From positions 1-6,535 of the forward strand of contig JAUIKA010000061.1 of assembly GCA_030430995.1 (NCBI GenBank): a DNA stretch of 6,535 nt, written 5' to 3'. Below, in pieces: positions 1 to 6,535 of this stretch (positions within the stretch are counted from its first letter, which is position 1; each line of letters starts with the position of its first letter). Source of the stretch: Alphaproteobacteria bacterium (GTDB lineage Bacteria; Pseudomonadota; Alphaproteobacteria; Rickettsiales; Rickettsiaceae). The position numbers and the translations under genes are program-made. The notes beneath the pieces are model-generated. The model ran no database searches. It was not told the origin of the DNA and was given only the letters and a program-made list of their open reading frames with translations.

Positions 1-101
1 ATGCCATCAAATCTATGTTTATCTATACGATTGCCTATAAAAATCCTACCTTCCTGATTAAAAATACAAAGCCCTACACCTCTCCTATACCCTGAGTTCA
101 T
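1..101 (-). CDS. rppH: RNA pyrophosphohydrolase RppH (Nudix hydrolase), N-terminal fragment, runs off left edge
   Basis: Only the first 33 codons and two bases of the next are in the window. The translation opens MNSGYRRGVGLCIF and continues to GRIFIGNRID, the characteristic beginning of RppH/NudH (YRPxVG, then a hydrophobic strand, then VGxRxD). The Nudix box and the usual WQMPQGG motif would lie just beyond the edge and cannot be seen. The family removes pyrophosphate from 5'-triphosphorylated mRNA in the cytoplasm, exposing it to 5'-end-dependent RNase E decay. Arg6 aligns with the RNA-binding Arg8 of the E. coli enzyme; the following residue, usually Pro, is Arg here. The ATG at 101-99 is favoured because an in-frame TAA lies three codons upstream at 110-108. 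No clear Shine-Dalgarno sequence precedes it. It follows nagZ on the same strand after 104 bases, so it may have its own promoter. Another Nudix protein is possible but less likely given the opening motif. Confidence 0.82.
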   Translation of the reverse strand, partial: MNSGYRRGVGLCIFNQEGRIFIGNRIDKHRFDG

Positions 102-205
102 ATGTTTTTATTAAAACTTTATATATAATAATAGCATAATTAATATATATGAGAATAAGGCTAAACAATTATTTAGAATTTATTTTCTATTTCAAAAATA
201 TAGGA
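102..205. other. AT-rich intergenic spacer between nagZ and rppH
   Basis: This is the only non-coding gap in the window. It is composed mostly of A and T. It contains the candidate rppH promoter and two short AT-only inverted repeats: 181-186 with 195-200, and 161-165 with 172-176. Neither has a GC-rich stem followed by a T-run, so I do not call a terminator. No small ORF with a credible start and ribosome binding site is visible. Read-through from nagZ into rppH therefore remains possible. Confidence 0.7.
128..155 (-). promoter_or_regulatory. Candidate extended -10 promoter for rppH
   Basis: On the minus strand, TGC followed by TATTAT (136-128) forms an extended -10 element matching five of six consensus bases in the hexamer. 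TTCTCA at 155-150 is a weak -35 element 16 bases upstream. The predicted transcription start near 121 would leave a leader of about 20 bases before the rppH ATG. A second pairing, TTGTTT at 168-163 with TATTAA at 145-140 and a 17-base spacer, is also possible. The background is so AT-rich that such matches arise easily by chance, so confidence is low. Confidence 0.3.
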
Positions 206-1369
206 CTAAATAAAATATTCAGAATGGCACATAATAGGAACATGCCCTAAACTTGCTACATCTTGCGCTATTTCCCCCACTATGCATACAACCTCCTGCC
301 TAACGTCTTCATTCTCTTTCCATTTATTATCTCTAAAATATTCTTGAAGCTGTAAAGTTACTGCCGCTTCAGTAAAGCCTATTATTTCTGCTACCTTTGC
401 CTCTTGTTTATCTTGGGCCTCTTCTGCAAAGAGCTTACATGTTAGAATGCTATCTTTTACTAACTTATCTGCTTCTGCAAAGAGTTTATGAGCAAATTTT
501 GCAATAATTATTGCATGCATGCATATACAATCTGTAACTGTTTTTATACCAGATTTGTATATCTCATTTAGCTTTTCTTTTACTTCTGTAGATAAAGTAG
601 CAGCAGTACCATTAATCTTTACATGGGCTACCATCACTTGGTAATCTTTTGAGTCTATTTTAGGTAAAGCTAGAACTCTCTCTTTAGTATCTTCAAGGCT
701 TTGGCCATTATGCCTAGCTAAATCTTCTAATAATTTTTGATCTACATCACCCTCTATTAATCTATAAGGCGCAAGTTCCATAGCATTAAAAGATGAAACT
801 ACTGAATCTGTATGAGTATCCCCCACTGCAAGCCCATGGCCAGGGAAGTGTTTTAAAGAAGGCGTCACGCCAGCCTTTGTATATTCCGATATTGCTATAG
901 AAGATACCCTAGCTACTTCTATTGGGTCTGATGAAAATGCCCTGCCAAATTTACCTATTGCCTTGCTATTGCCGCTATGCAGATCCGCCACTGGCGCACA
1001 AACATGAGTAAAGCCTAAATCCCTCAATCTTTCTGCTTGCTGCTTATATATCTCTCTAATCTCTGCATCACTTTTCTTCGCTATATCAAATTGCTTTGGG
1101 AATTCCTGTTTTTCTTCCTTGGAATCAAATTTCCTATCAAAATTTACAAGCCCACCTTCATGGTCAACAGTTATAACAAGGCTAGGATTATGCTTTTTAA
1201 ACTCTTGTATCAAATGCCACATCTGCTCTTCTGACTTGTTATTCCAAGACATCAAGATAACCCCCTTAAGCCCTTTTTTGATGTCTTCTATTATTCTTTT
1301 TGTACCCTCACACTCTAATGTAAACCCATAAAACCCGGAAATTACATATGGTAATAAGTTATCTTTCAT
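206..1369 (-). CDS. nagZ: NagZ-like beta-N-acetylhexosaminidase (glycoside hydrolase family 3), divergent
   Basis: This 387-residue protein has the GH3/NagZ layout. NagZ enzymes cleave the terminal beta-linked GlcNAc from 1,6-anhydro-muropeptides in the cytoplasm during peptidoglycan recycling, and no signal peptide is visible here. DHEGG (69-73) corresponds to the DQEGG substrate loop, GRAFSSDP (142-149) to the RSFSxDP motif, and KHFPGHG (173-179) followed by D184-T-H186 to the mobile loop with the general acid/base pair. MVAHV (246-250), ATLS (257-260) and TDCICM (279-284) match MTAHV, ATLS and SDDLxM, so D280 is the likely nucleophile. Oddities: the arginines usual in DQEGGRVxR are L74 and F77, although R79 is close; residues about 206-240 carry roughly 30 extra residues; and the region after 290 is helix-rich and lacks the usual AGCD-hydrophobic motif. 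The start overlaps the lnt stop in an ATGA junction with no Shine-Dalgarno sequence, implying coupled translation. A GH3 enzyme with changed specificity is the main alternative. Confidence 0.83.
   Translation of the reverse strand: MKDNLLPYVISGFYGFTLECEGTKRIIEDIKKGLKGVILMSWNNKSEEQMWHLIQEFKKHNPSLVITVDHEGGLVNFDRKFDSKEEKQEFPKQFDIAKKSDAEIREIYKQQAERLRDLGFTHVCAPVADLHSGNSKAIGKFGRAFSSDPIEVARVSSIAISEYTKAGVTPSLKHFPGHGLAVGDTHTDSVVSSFNAMELAPYRLIEGDVDQKLLEDLARHNGQSLEDTKERVLALPKIDSKDYQVMVAHVKINGTAATLSTEVKEKLNEIYKSGIKTVTDCICMHAIIIAKFAHKLFAEADKLVKDSILTCKLFAEEAQDKQEAKVAEIIGFTEAAVTLQLQEYFRDNKWKENEDVRQEVVCIVGEIAQDVASLGHVPIMCHSEYFI
500..529. repeat. Perfect 16-bp palindrome joined to a TGCA triplet repeat inside nagZ
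   Basis: TGCAATAATTATTGCA at 500-515 is a perfect 16-base palindrome. It overlaps TGCATGCATGCA (512-523), itself palindromic and made of three TGCA units. Positions 512-529 alternate strictly between pyrimidine and purine for 18 bases. The tract encodes the residues just after the predicted NagZ nucleophile (ICMHAIIIA). No function can be assigned; it may be a chance product of AT-rich coding sequence. Confidence 0.6.
1366..1369 (-). other. lnt-nagZ ATGA stop/start overlap
   Basis: The nagZ ATG (1369-1367) and the lnt TGA (1368-1366) share bases as ATGA, the commonest arrangement for termination-reinitiation coupling. The upstream sequence on the minus strand is almost entirely A and T, with no purine-rich ribosome binding site. 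This supports nagZ being translated from the lnt transcript. Confidence 0.85.
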
Positions 1370-2787
1370 ATTTTAATATATTTATTTATAAAGGCTATAA
1401 TTATCAGAATGAACATCCATAAAAGATTCTTATATCTTGAGTAAAGAGTACCATAAATATTCTTCGCAGGCAATTGAGATTCCATCATAGTTACCTCATT
1501 CAAATTTGTACTTTTAATAATTCTGCCGCAGCCATCAACCACAGCAGAAATGCCATGGTTAGCAGCCCTCACAATAGGCGTTCCTGTCTCTATAGCGCGA
1601 AGACGTGCAATATGGAAATGCTGATGCGGGCCAGGAGAGGTTCTATACCATGCATCATTTACTATATTAACAATTAAATCCACCTCTTCATAAATAGGAA
1701 ATATAGCTTCATAGCATATTAGAGGGCGGATCTTAATACCAGAAATAGAAAATACATCCTCTGTGCCGCCTTTGCTATAATCCAATATACCTTCCGTAAG
1801 CTTTTTTATGGGGATAAAACTTGGCATATACTCTCCAAATGGCACTAGATGCTTTTTGTCATAAACAAACAACTCTTTGCCCTCTTTGCTCACAGCAATA
1901 GCGCTTGTATAAATAGATATCGGCTCTATTCTGTCTACTCCTATAATGAAATTAGCATTTATTTTATTTGCTAGATATTGATAAGCTCTGTCTTTTACCC
2001 CCTCATATATGCCAAAAACAGCTTCTGGCCATATTATTATATCTTGCTTACTGCCTTCACATAGAGCAAGATGCCGCTTCACTACATCTCCTCTGCTTTT
2101 ATTAACTTGCTCTATGCTTGGCTGCACAATGCCTACAGATATATTGGTATATTGAGTTTTATTATTTGCTAGCCTATTGCTACCATATAAATAAGCTGAT
2201 GTAATTATAACAATGCTAATTATTACATGAATATAAAACTTCTTGTATTCTCTAGAAAATAGGAAATATGCCCCTGAAGGCAAAAAAACTCCTATAAAGC
2301 TCATACCATAAACTCCAAATATACTTGCTATCTGGGATATCTCTAATGAAAAGCAGAGGCAATGGCCAATATAGTTCCATGGAAATCCCGTAAATATCCA
2401 AGATCTTAACCAATCCAAAAACAATAAGCTTAAAGTGAATACAATAATAACGCCGTAGCTTCTGAGCCTATATGTAATATATCCCGCTATAGCAAATGAA
2501 ATACCCAAACATAAAGGCATAAAAGTGAGCGCTATGGGCACCGCCCACCAAAATGTATCTATATAAACATATAGAGCATATACAACCCAATACAGCCCCC
2601 CTAAGAAATATCCTGCCCCAAATGAAAGACCATAATAAAATGCATCAATAGACCTACTTGCTATAGCTATATAGTAAATTAATATAGAAATAGTTAAAAG
2701 ACATGGAAAGAAAAAATAAGGGGCAAGCGCAAAGCTACATATCACCCCATATAAACCAAGATTAAGAAGCCTCATATATCTGTGCAT
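1366..2787 (-). CDS. lnt: Apolipoprotein N-acyltransferase Lnt
   Basis: Lnt transfers an acyl chain from phospholipid to the N-terminal diacylglyceryl-cysteine of apolipoproteins in the inner membrane, the last step of lipoprotein maturation. The 473-residue protein has hydrophobic segments at about 8-40, 50-80, 84-107, 112-131, 150-177 and 185-203, then a periplasmic carbon-nitrogen hydrolase domain (about 215-440) and a C-terminal membrane anchor (about 453-470). The catalytic triad is visible: E255 in WPEA, K311 in YDKKHLVPFGEY, and C358 in ICYE. E319 and E360 and the NDAW...GPHQH block (377-390) match the family. Length is typical. Two starts are possible: ATG at 2787, and ATG at 2775 (residue 5, MRLLNLGL), which resembles the usual Lnt N-terminus. 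They overlap xseA by 26 or 14 bases, and neither has a clear ribosome binding site. The TGA stop is embedded in the nagZ start. It appears intact. Confidence 0.96.
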   Translation of the reverse strand: MHRYMRLLNLGLYGVICSFALAPYFFFPCLLTISILIYYIAIASRSIDAFYYGLSFGAGYFLGGLYWVVYALYVYIDTFWWAVPIALTFMPLCLGISFAIAGYITYRLRSYGVIIVFTLSLLFLDWLRSWIFTGFPWNYIGHCLCFSLEISQIASIFGVYGMSFIGVFLPSGAYFLFSREYKKFYIHVIISIVIITSAYLYGSNRLANNKTQYTNISVGIVQPSIEQVNKSRGDVVKRHLALCEGSKQDIIIWPEAVFGIYEGVKDRAYQYLANKINANFIIGVDRIEPISIYTSAIAVSKEGKELFVYDKKHLVPFGEYMPSFIPIKKLTEGILDYSKGGTEDVFSISGIKIRPLICYEAIFPIYEEVDLIVNIVNDAWYRTSPGPHQHFHIARLRAIETGTPIVRAANHGISAVVDGCGRIIKSTNLNEVTMMESQLPAKNIYGTLYSRYKNLLWMFILIIIAFINKYIKI

Positions 2788-4084
2788 CTAAACTGCTATC
2801 ATATAGCTGTATTTTTACTCTGTCACCCAGCTTGGCATCCGCGCTTTGAGTTATTACTTTATTTCCTATTCGCACTATACTAAAGCCCCTTTGTAGAGTT
2901 TTAGTTATATCTCCTGAACTGAGCTTTTCTAACGCTATATTAAATCTGCTGTTTTTATTAGCAAGGCATATATTGATAGAGCGAAAAATATTTGAATATA
3001 TATGCTTTAACTTTTCTGACTTCTGCTGAATCTTGTCAACCATAGTAGCTTTTTGTATATGCACAGCTGAAAGCATTGCCCTCTTCTTCTCTATCATCAT
3101 AGCTGGGCTGAGAGGAATGAAGTCTATTCTTTGCTGGAGCTGCATTAAATAAGCCTTAACCTGAACCAGAGCAGCGCTAGAAGCTTTATATATATTACGC
3201 TTTTCTATTACATATCGCTTAAGATATGATATTAACAGCTTTTCTGATGAATCTAAAGAATTCATAATCTCATCTTTAAGTGGAGTTGCCATCTCAGCCG
3301 CTGCTGTAGGCGTAGGCGCCCTAAGGTCTGCAACAAAATCTAACAAAGTAAAATCTGTTTCATGCCCTATTGCAGAGATAATAGCTATGCTACTGGCATA
3401 AGCCGCCATAACTACCTCTTCCTCATTAAAAGCCCATAAATCCTCTATTGAACCACCACCCCTTGCAACTATAATAACATCTGGCTTTCTCTCTATTTTA
3501 TTAAAATATCTAATTGCATTTGCAACCTCACCTGCTGCATTGTTACCTTGAACCGCAACAGGAAATAATAACATATCCATTGGGAAACGCTCTTGCACTC
3601 TATGTTTTATATCATGCAAAACAGCGCCAGATTCAGATGTAATAACTGCTATTAATTTAGGGTATTTAGGTATTGGCTTCTTTCTTTCATCTGCAAATAT
3701 CCCTTTTTTGATCATTTCTTGTTTTCTTTCCTGCAGAAGCTTCATTAGGCTACCCACCCCTGAAGGAGCAACGCTAGATACATTAAATTGATATCTGGAA
3801 TTAGCAGCATATGCTGTAAGTTTACCCCTCACTATAACCTCCATACCATCCTCCATTGGCGTATTAATCTTAGCAGCAACGCCTTTCCAGCAAGTGCAAG
3901 CTATAAGGCTATTGGAATCTTTCAGATTAAAATAAACATGCCCAGAAGCAGCTTTCATCAGGCCTGATATTTCACCTCTTATGCTAATATAGCCATATGA
4001 CCCTTCTATAAGAGATTTAATAGAAAAAGATATTTCCCCAACTGTATATATCTTCTCTTCTGATGAATTACTTAGTTTTTCCAT
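2762..4084 (-). CDS. xseA: Exodeoxyribonuclease VII large subunit XseA
   Basis: XseA is the catalytic subunit of exonuclease VII, a cytoplasmic nuclease that degrades single-stranded DNA from both ends and acts with several XseB small subunits in repair. From the chosen start (440 residues, normal for the family) an N-terminal OB-fold covers about 10-110 with SGHVYF at 47-52. The nuclease domain follows with ITSESGAVLHD (148-158), ARGGGSIEDLWAFNEE (207-222), GHETD (240-244) and RAPTPTAAAE (255-264). Then come long helices, and a C-terminal segment opening LQRGFSIV (397-404). I chose the ATG at 4084 because MEKLSN leads in about 12 residues to YTVGEIS, the usual first conserved strand. An in-frame ATG at 4129 would add 15 residues translated from inside the secA zinc-motif codons. 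The chosen start overlaps secA by 17 bases and has no Shine-Dalgarno sequence. No xseB is seen in the window. Confidence 0.96.
   Translation of the reverse strand: MEKLSNSSEEKIYTVGEISFSIKSLIEGSYGYISIRGEISGLMKAASGHVYFNLKDSNSLIACTCWKGVAAKINTPMEDGMEVIVRGKLTAYAANSRYQFNVSSVAPSGVGSLMKLLQERKQEMIKKGIFADERKKPIPKYPKLIAVITSESGAVLHDIKHRVQERFPMDMLLFPVAVQGNNAAGEVANAIRYFNKIERKPDVIIVARGGGSIEDLWAFNEEEVVMAAYASSIAIISAIGHETDFTLLDFVADLRAPTPTAAAEMATPLKDEIMNSLDSSEKLLISYLKRYVIEKRNIYKASSAALVQVKAYLMQLQQRIDFIPLSPAMMIEKKRAMLSAVHIQKATMVDKIQQKSEKLKHIYSNIFRSINICLANKNSRFNIALEKLSSGDITKTLQRGFSIVRIGNKVITQSADAKLGDRVKIQLYDSSLDAQIYEAS
4068..4084 (-). other. secA-xseA overlap junction
   Basis: The xseA ATG (4084-4082) lies in another frame within the codons for the end of the SecA tail (HGKTK and stop), so the two genes share 17 bases. 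No Shine-Dalgarno sequence precedes the xseA ATG; the upstream stretch is A/T-rich with GCC directly before it. Ribosomes finishing secA are the likely source of xseA initiation, which is inference. Confidence 0.75.
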
Positions 4085-6535
4085 GGCAAAATTTATATTT
4101 ATTACCAGACTGGCATGGGCATAGTTCATTCCTACTTATTTTACCCCATGTGCTAGGGTCTTTGGGGTCTCTATCTTCAGGATTGACATATTTAAGGTTA
4201 GGCGTAAGTTTTGCTGTAACTTCACTCCCTGAATTATATTTGCTAAAAGCTGGGTCATCCCTTGTTTCTTTCCCTTGTATCTGCTGCTTATTCTTGATAT
4301 CAATATCTTGATTAGCTTTTATATCTATCTGCAAATGTGATATCCTCTGTACAAAAAGCACCTCTAATTGATTTTGCATAGCTTCAAACATATCAAAAGA
4401 TTCTTTTTTATACTCTCTGAGCGGATCTTTCTGGCCATAAGCTCTGAGGGAAATCCCCTGCCTCATATGGTCTAAACTATGTAAATGGTCTTTCCATAAA
4501 TGGTCTAATATACTCACCAAAATATATTTACTCGCTTCATTAAGCATATCTGCTGCATATTGCTTTTCCTTCTCTAAATATTTATCATTTACCAGTTTCA
4601 ATACTCTATCTAGCATATCAGAAGCAGATAAATTATCCTTCATATAAAGCTTTGAATCAAAAACTATAGCAAATATATTTTTAATCTCTGAAGATAAATG
4701 CTCTATATCCCATTGTTCAGGCAGACTATCCTTAGGAATATTATTTGCAAAAATAGAGCTAAGAGTTGTTTTTGCCATAGAGTTATATATGCCTTCAAAT
4801 TTATCCTGCTTCAGGTAAGCCTCCCTTTGGCTATAGATAATTTTACGTTGTTGGTTCATTACATCATCATATTTCAAGATATTTTTTCTTACCTCTTTAT
4901 GGTAAGACTCAACCTTTCCTTGCGCCTTTTCTATCGCTCTGTTAATCATCCCATGGTTTATGGCCTCACCATCTTTTAACCCTAAAGCTCTCAGCATTGA
5001 AATAATTTTTTCAGGGGCAAATAATTTTATAAGGTCATCCTCTAAAGATAAAAAAGACTTTGTCTCACCTGGGTCACCCTGCCTGCCTGAGCGCCCCCTG
5101 AATTGATTATCTATCCTTCTGCTTTCATGGCGTTCTGTCCCTAGCACATAAAGCCCACCAAGCTCTTCCACCTTTTTCTTTTCTTCTAATACCTCTGAAG
5201 AAATTTTTTTATTCAACTGTGCAATTTCATTCTCACTAAGATTAGTTTTATCTATGGACTCAATAATCATATCTGGGTTTCCGCCTAGCTTAATATCAGT
5301 CCCTCTTCCTGCCATATTGGTTGCGATAGTAATAGCACCAAGCCTACCTGCCTGCGCTATTATATGCGCCTCCCTTGCATGCTGCTTAGCATTAAGGGTA
5401 TTATGTGGTATGCTTTCTTTTCTCAAAAGCGCAGAGAGCTCTTCAGATTTTTCAATGCTTGTTGTACCTATGAGCATTGGCTGCTTTCTCTCCCAGCAGC
5501 TTTTAACAGTAGCAATTATAGCGTTATGCTTATCATCAAGGCTGCCATAAACTTCATCATCATGGTCTATTCTTGCTACCTTCTTATGTGTAGGAATAGA
5601 GACAACATCAAGCCCATATATCTCATGGAATTCAGCAGCTTCAGTAGAAGCTGTCCCCGTCATACCTGCTATATTATTATACATCCTAAAATAATTCTGG
5701 AATGTTATGGAAGCTAAAGTTTGGTTCTCATTCTGGATATCTACATTCTCCTTTGCTTCTATAGCTTGGTGAAGACCATCTGAATAACGCCTACCATCCA
5801 TTATTCTCCCTGTAAATTCATCAATTATGTAAATCGCGCCATCTTTTTTTATGTAATCTACATCTTTATGAAACATATAATGCGCTTTAAGGCTTTGCTC
5901 CAAGTAATGTGTAAATTTTAGATTTTCAAAGTCATATAAGCTACTTCCTTCTTTTATCAGGCCTATTCCTGTAAGTAGCATTTCTGCTTTATTTATCCCT
6001 TGCTCATTTAGATAAACAGATTTTGATTTCTCATCTTTTTCAATATTATCTTCATCTAATTTACGCACAATTTGGTCTATCACTGCATAAACATCTGACC
6101 TATCATCGACAGGACCAGATATAATTAAAGGCGTTCTCGCTTCATCTATCAAGACAGAGTCTACCTCATCCACTATCACAAAAAATAACTCCCTTTGAAC
6201 CTTCTCTTTTAAATCATATTTCATGTTATCACGCAGATAATCAAACCCAAGCTCATTATTTGTTATATATGTTACATCAGCCCTGTAAGCTTCTAACCTC
6301 TCTTCATGTGAGCTACTGCCTATTATATAACCCACAGTCATGCCTAGCATTTCATATATTGGCTTCATCCAAGTAGCATCCCTTTTAGCAAGATAGTCAT
6401 TTACAGTCACTATATGAACAGAGCGCTTATGTAATGCTTTTAGATATGCAGGTAGCGTTGCAACCAGGGTTTTCCCCTCCCCGGTAGACATCTCTGCTAT
6501 TTTTCCATCCTTAAGAGTGAGGCCACCTACCATCT
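4068..6535 (-). CDS. secA: Preprotein translocase ATPase SecA, lacking only its N-terminus beyond the right edge
   Basis: SecA is the cytoplasmic/peripheral ATPase that drives unfolded preproteins through SecYEG. The window holds 821 codons plus two bases of the preceding one; by alignment with E. coli Walker A about 87 residues are missing, giving roughly 908 in total, which is typical. Counting from the first complete codon: TGEGKT (17-22) is Walker A, DEVD (122-125) is Walker B, TGRIMDGRRYSDGLHQA (241-257) lies in the preprotein-binding region, and AGMTGTA (289-295), NMAGRGTD (406-413) and GRSGRQGDPG (480-489) belong to the helicase-like core. YDDVMNQQR (555-563) and LDHLWKDHL (676-684) mark the helical scaffold. 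A low-complexity linker (about 735-780) precedes DPSTWGK and the zinc/SecB-binding tail C805-x-C807-x8-C816-H817. The tail has CPCQSG where CPCGSG is usual. The Met at 6533 is internal, not the start. xseA begins within its last codons. Confidence 0.97.
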   Translation of the reverse strand, partial: MVGGLTLKDGKIAEMSTGEGKTLVATLPAYLKALHKRSVHIVTVNDYLAKRDATWMKPIYEMLGMTVGYIIGSSSHEERLEAYRADVTYITNNELGFDYLRDNMKYDLKEKVQRELFFVIVDEVDSVLIDEARTPLIISGPVDDRSDVYAVIDQIVRKLDEDNIEKDEKSKSVYLNEQGINKAEMLLTGIGLIKEGSSLYDFENLKFTHYLEQSLKAHYMFHKDVDYIKKDGAIYIIDEFTGRIMDGRRYSDGLHQAIEAKENVDIQNENQTLASITFQNYFRMYNNIAGMTGTASTEAAEFHEIYGLDVVSIPTHKKVARIDHDDEVYGSLDDKHNAIIATVKSCWERKQPMLIGTTSIEKSEELSALLRKESIPHNTLNAKQHAREAHIIAQAGRLGAITIATNMAGRGTDIKLGGNPDMIIESIDKTNLSENEIAQLNKKISSEVLEEKKKVEELGGLYVLGTERHESRRIDNQFRGRSGRQGDPGETKSFLSLEDDLIKLFAPEKIISMLRALGLKDGEAINHGMINRAIEKAQGKVESYHKEVRKNILKYDDVMNQQRKIIYSQREAYLKQDKFEGIYNSMAKTTLSSIFANNIPKDSLPEQWDIEHLSSEIKNIFAIVFDSKLYMKDNLSASDMLDRVLKLVNDKYLEKEKQYAADMLNEASKYILVSILDHLWKDHLHSLDHMRQGISLRAYGQKDPLREYKKESFDMFEAMQNQLEVLFVQRISHLQIDIKANQDIDIKNKQQIQGKETRDDPAFSKYNSGSEVTAKLTPNLKYVNPEDRDPKDPSTWGKISRNELCPCQSGNKYKFCHGKTK

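Noticed and set aside
161..200. Short inverted repeats after nagZ considered as a Rho-independent terminator
   Set aside because: Stems are 5-6 bases, almost all A-T pairs, with no following T-run on the minus strand; expected by chance in such AT-rich sequence.
735..765. Possible frameshift or insertion error in nagZ between the acid/base loop and MVAHV
   Set aside because: The frame stays open, conserved motifs on both sides are in the same frame, and codon use in the extra segment resembles the rest of the gene, so it looks like a real insertion rather than a sequencing error.
1037..1331. Two overlapping plus-strand ORFs of 65 and 70 codons opposite nagZ
   Set aside because: They lie antisense to conserved NagZ codons, have no recognisable motif and no convincing ribosome binding site.
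1474..1677. Plus-strand ORF of 67 codons opposite lnt
   Set aside because: It mirrors the conserved Lnt hydrolase codons (NDAW and GPHQH region) and has no features of its own.
4063..4311. Plus-strand ORF of 82 codons across the secA-xseA junction
   Set aside because: It is antisense to the SecA linker and zinc motif; no domain or start signal supports it.
4698..5717. Plus-strand ORFs of 93, 98 and 117 codons opposite secA
   Set aside because: They are opposite strongly conserved SecA motifs, overlap one another in different frames and translate to low-information, cysteine- and leucine-rich sequence typical of antisense shadows.
6531..6533. ATG at the right edge as the start of a shortened SecA
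   Set aside because: The codon falls inside the conserved segment just before Walker A; the preceding partial codon ends in AG, compatible with the Gln usual before the MxGG-type sequence, so the reading frame simply continues beyond the window.

Overview
This window is a compact, AT-rich bacterial segment in which every recognisable gene lies on the minus strand. Reading from right to left, the order is secA (missing its 5' end, beyond the right edge), xseA, lnt, a nagZ-like GH3 glycosidase, and the first 33 codons of rppH, which runs off the left edge. Low G+C, frequent ATA isoleucine and AGA/AGG arginine codons, an alphaproteobacterial-looking SecA tail and an RppH of the YRxGVG type suggest an AT-rich alphaproteobacterium, perhaps a host-associated Rickettsiales- or Holosporales-like lineage. 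That placement is inference; no taxonomic marker such as rRNA is present.

From 6535 to 206 the coding is continuous. secA and xseA overlap by about 17 bases, xseA and lnt by 14 to 26 bases, and lnt and nagZ by an ATGA junction of 4 bases. None of the downstream starts has a clear Shine-Dalgarno sequence, so the four genes look like one transcript with translationally coupled junctions. The only gap is 102-205, about 104 very AT-rich bases between nagZ and rppH. It holds a plausible extended -10 promoter for rppH but no convincing terminator.

The products are mostly housekeeping: the Sec translocase motor (SecA), the large subunit of exodeoxyribonuclease VII (XseA), the last enzyme of lipoprotein maturation (Lnt), a probable cytoplasmic muropeptide-recycling beta-N-acetylhexosaminidase (NagZ-like), and the RNA 5'-pyrophosphohydrolase that starts mRNA decay (RppH). 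SecA and Lnt act in sequence on exported lipoproteins, and NagZ adds a cell-wall recycling activity. XseA and RppH belong to DNA repair and RNA turnover. SecA, XseA and Lnt look intact and orthodox in the parts visible.

The one protein that departs from its family is the NagZ-like enzyme. It keeps the catalytic Asp and the Asp-His pair, but it has a changed substrate-loop motif, an extra segment of about 30 residues and a divergent C-terminal third. I found no CRISPR array, insertion sequence, tRNA, rRNA, defence locus or other clearly new system.
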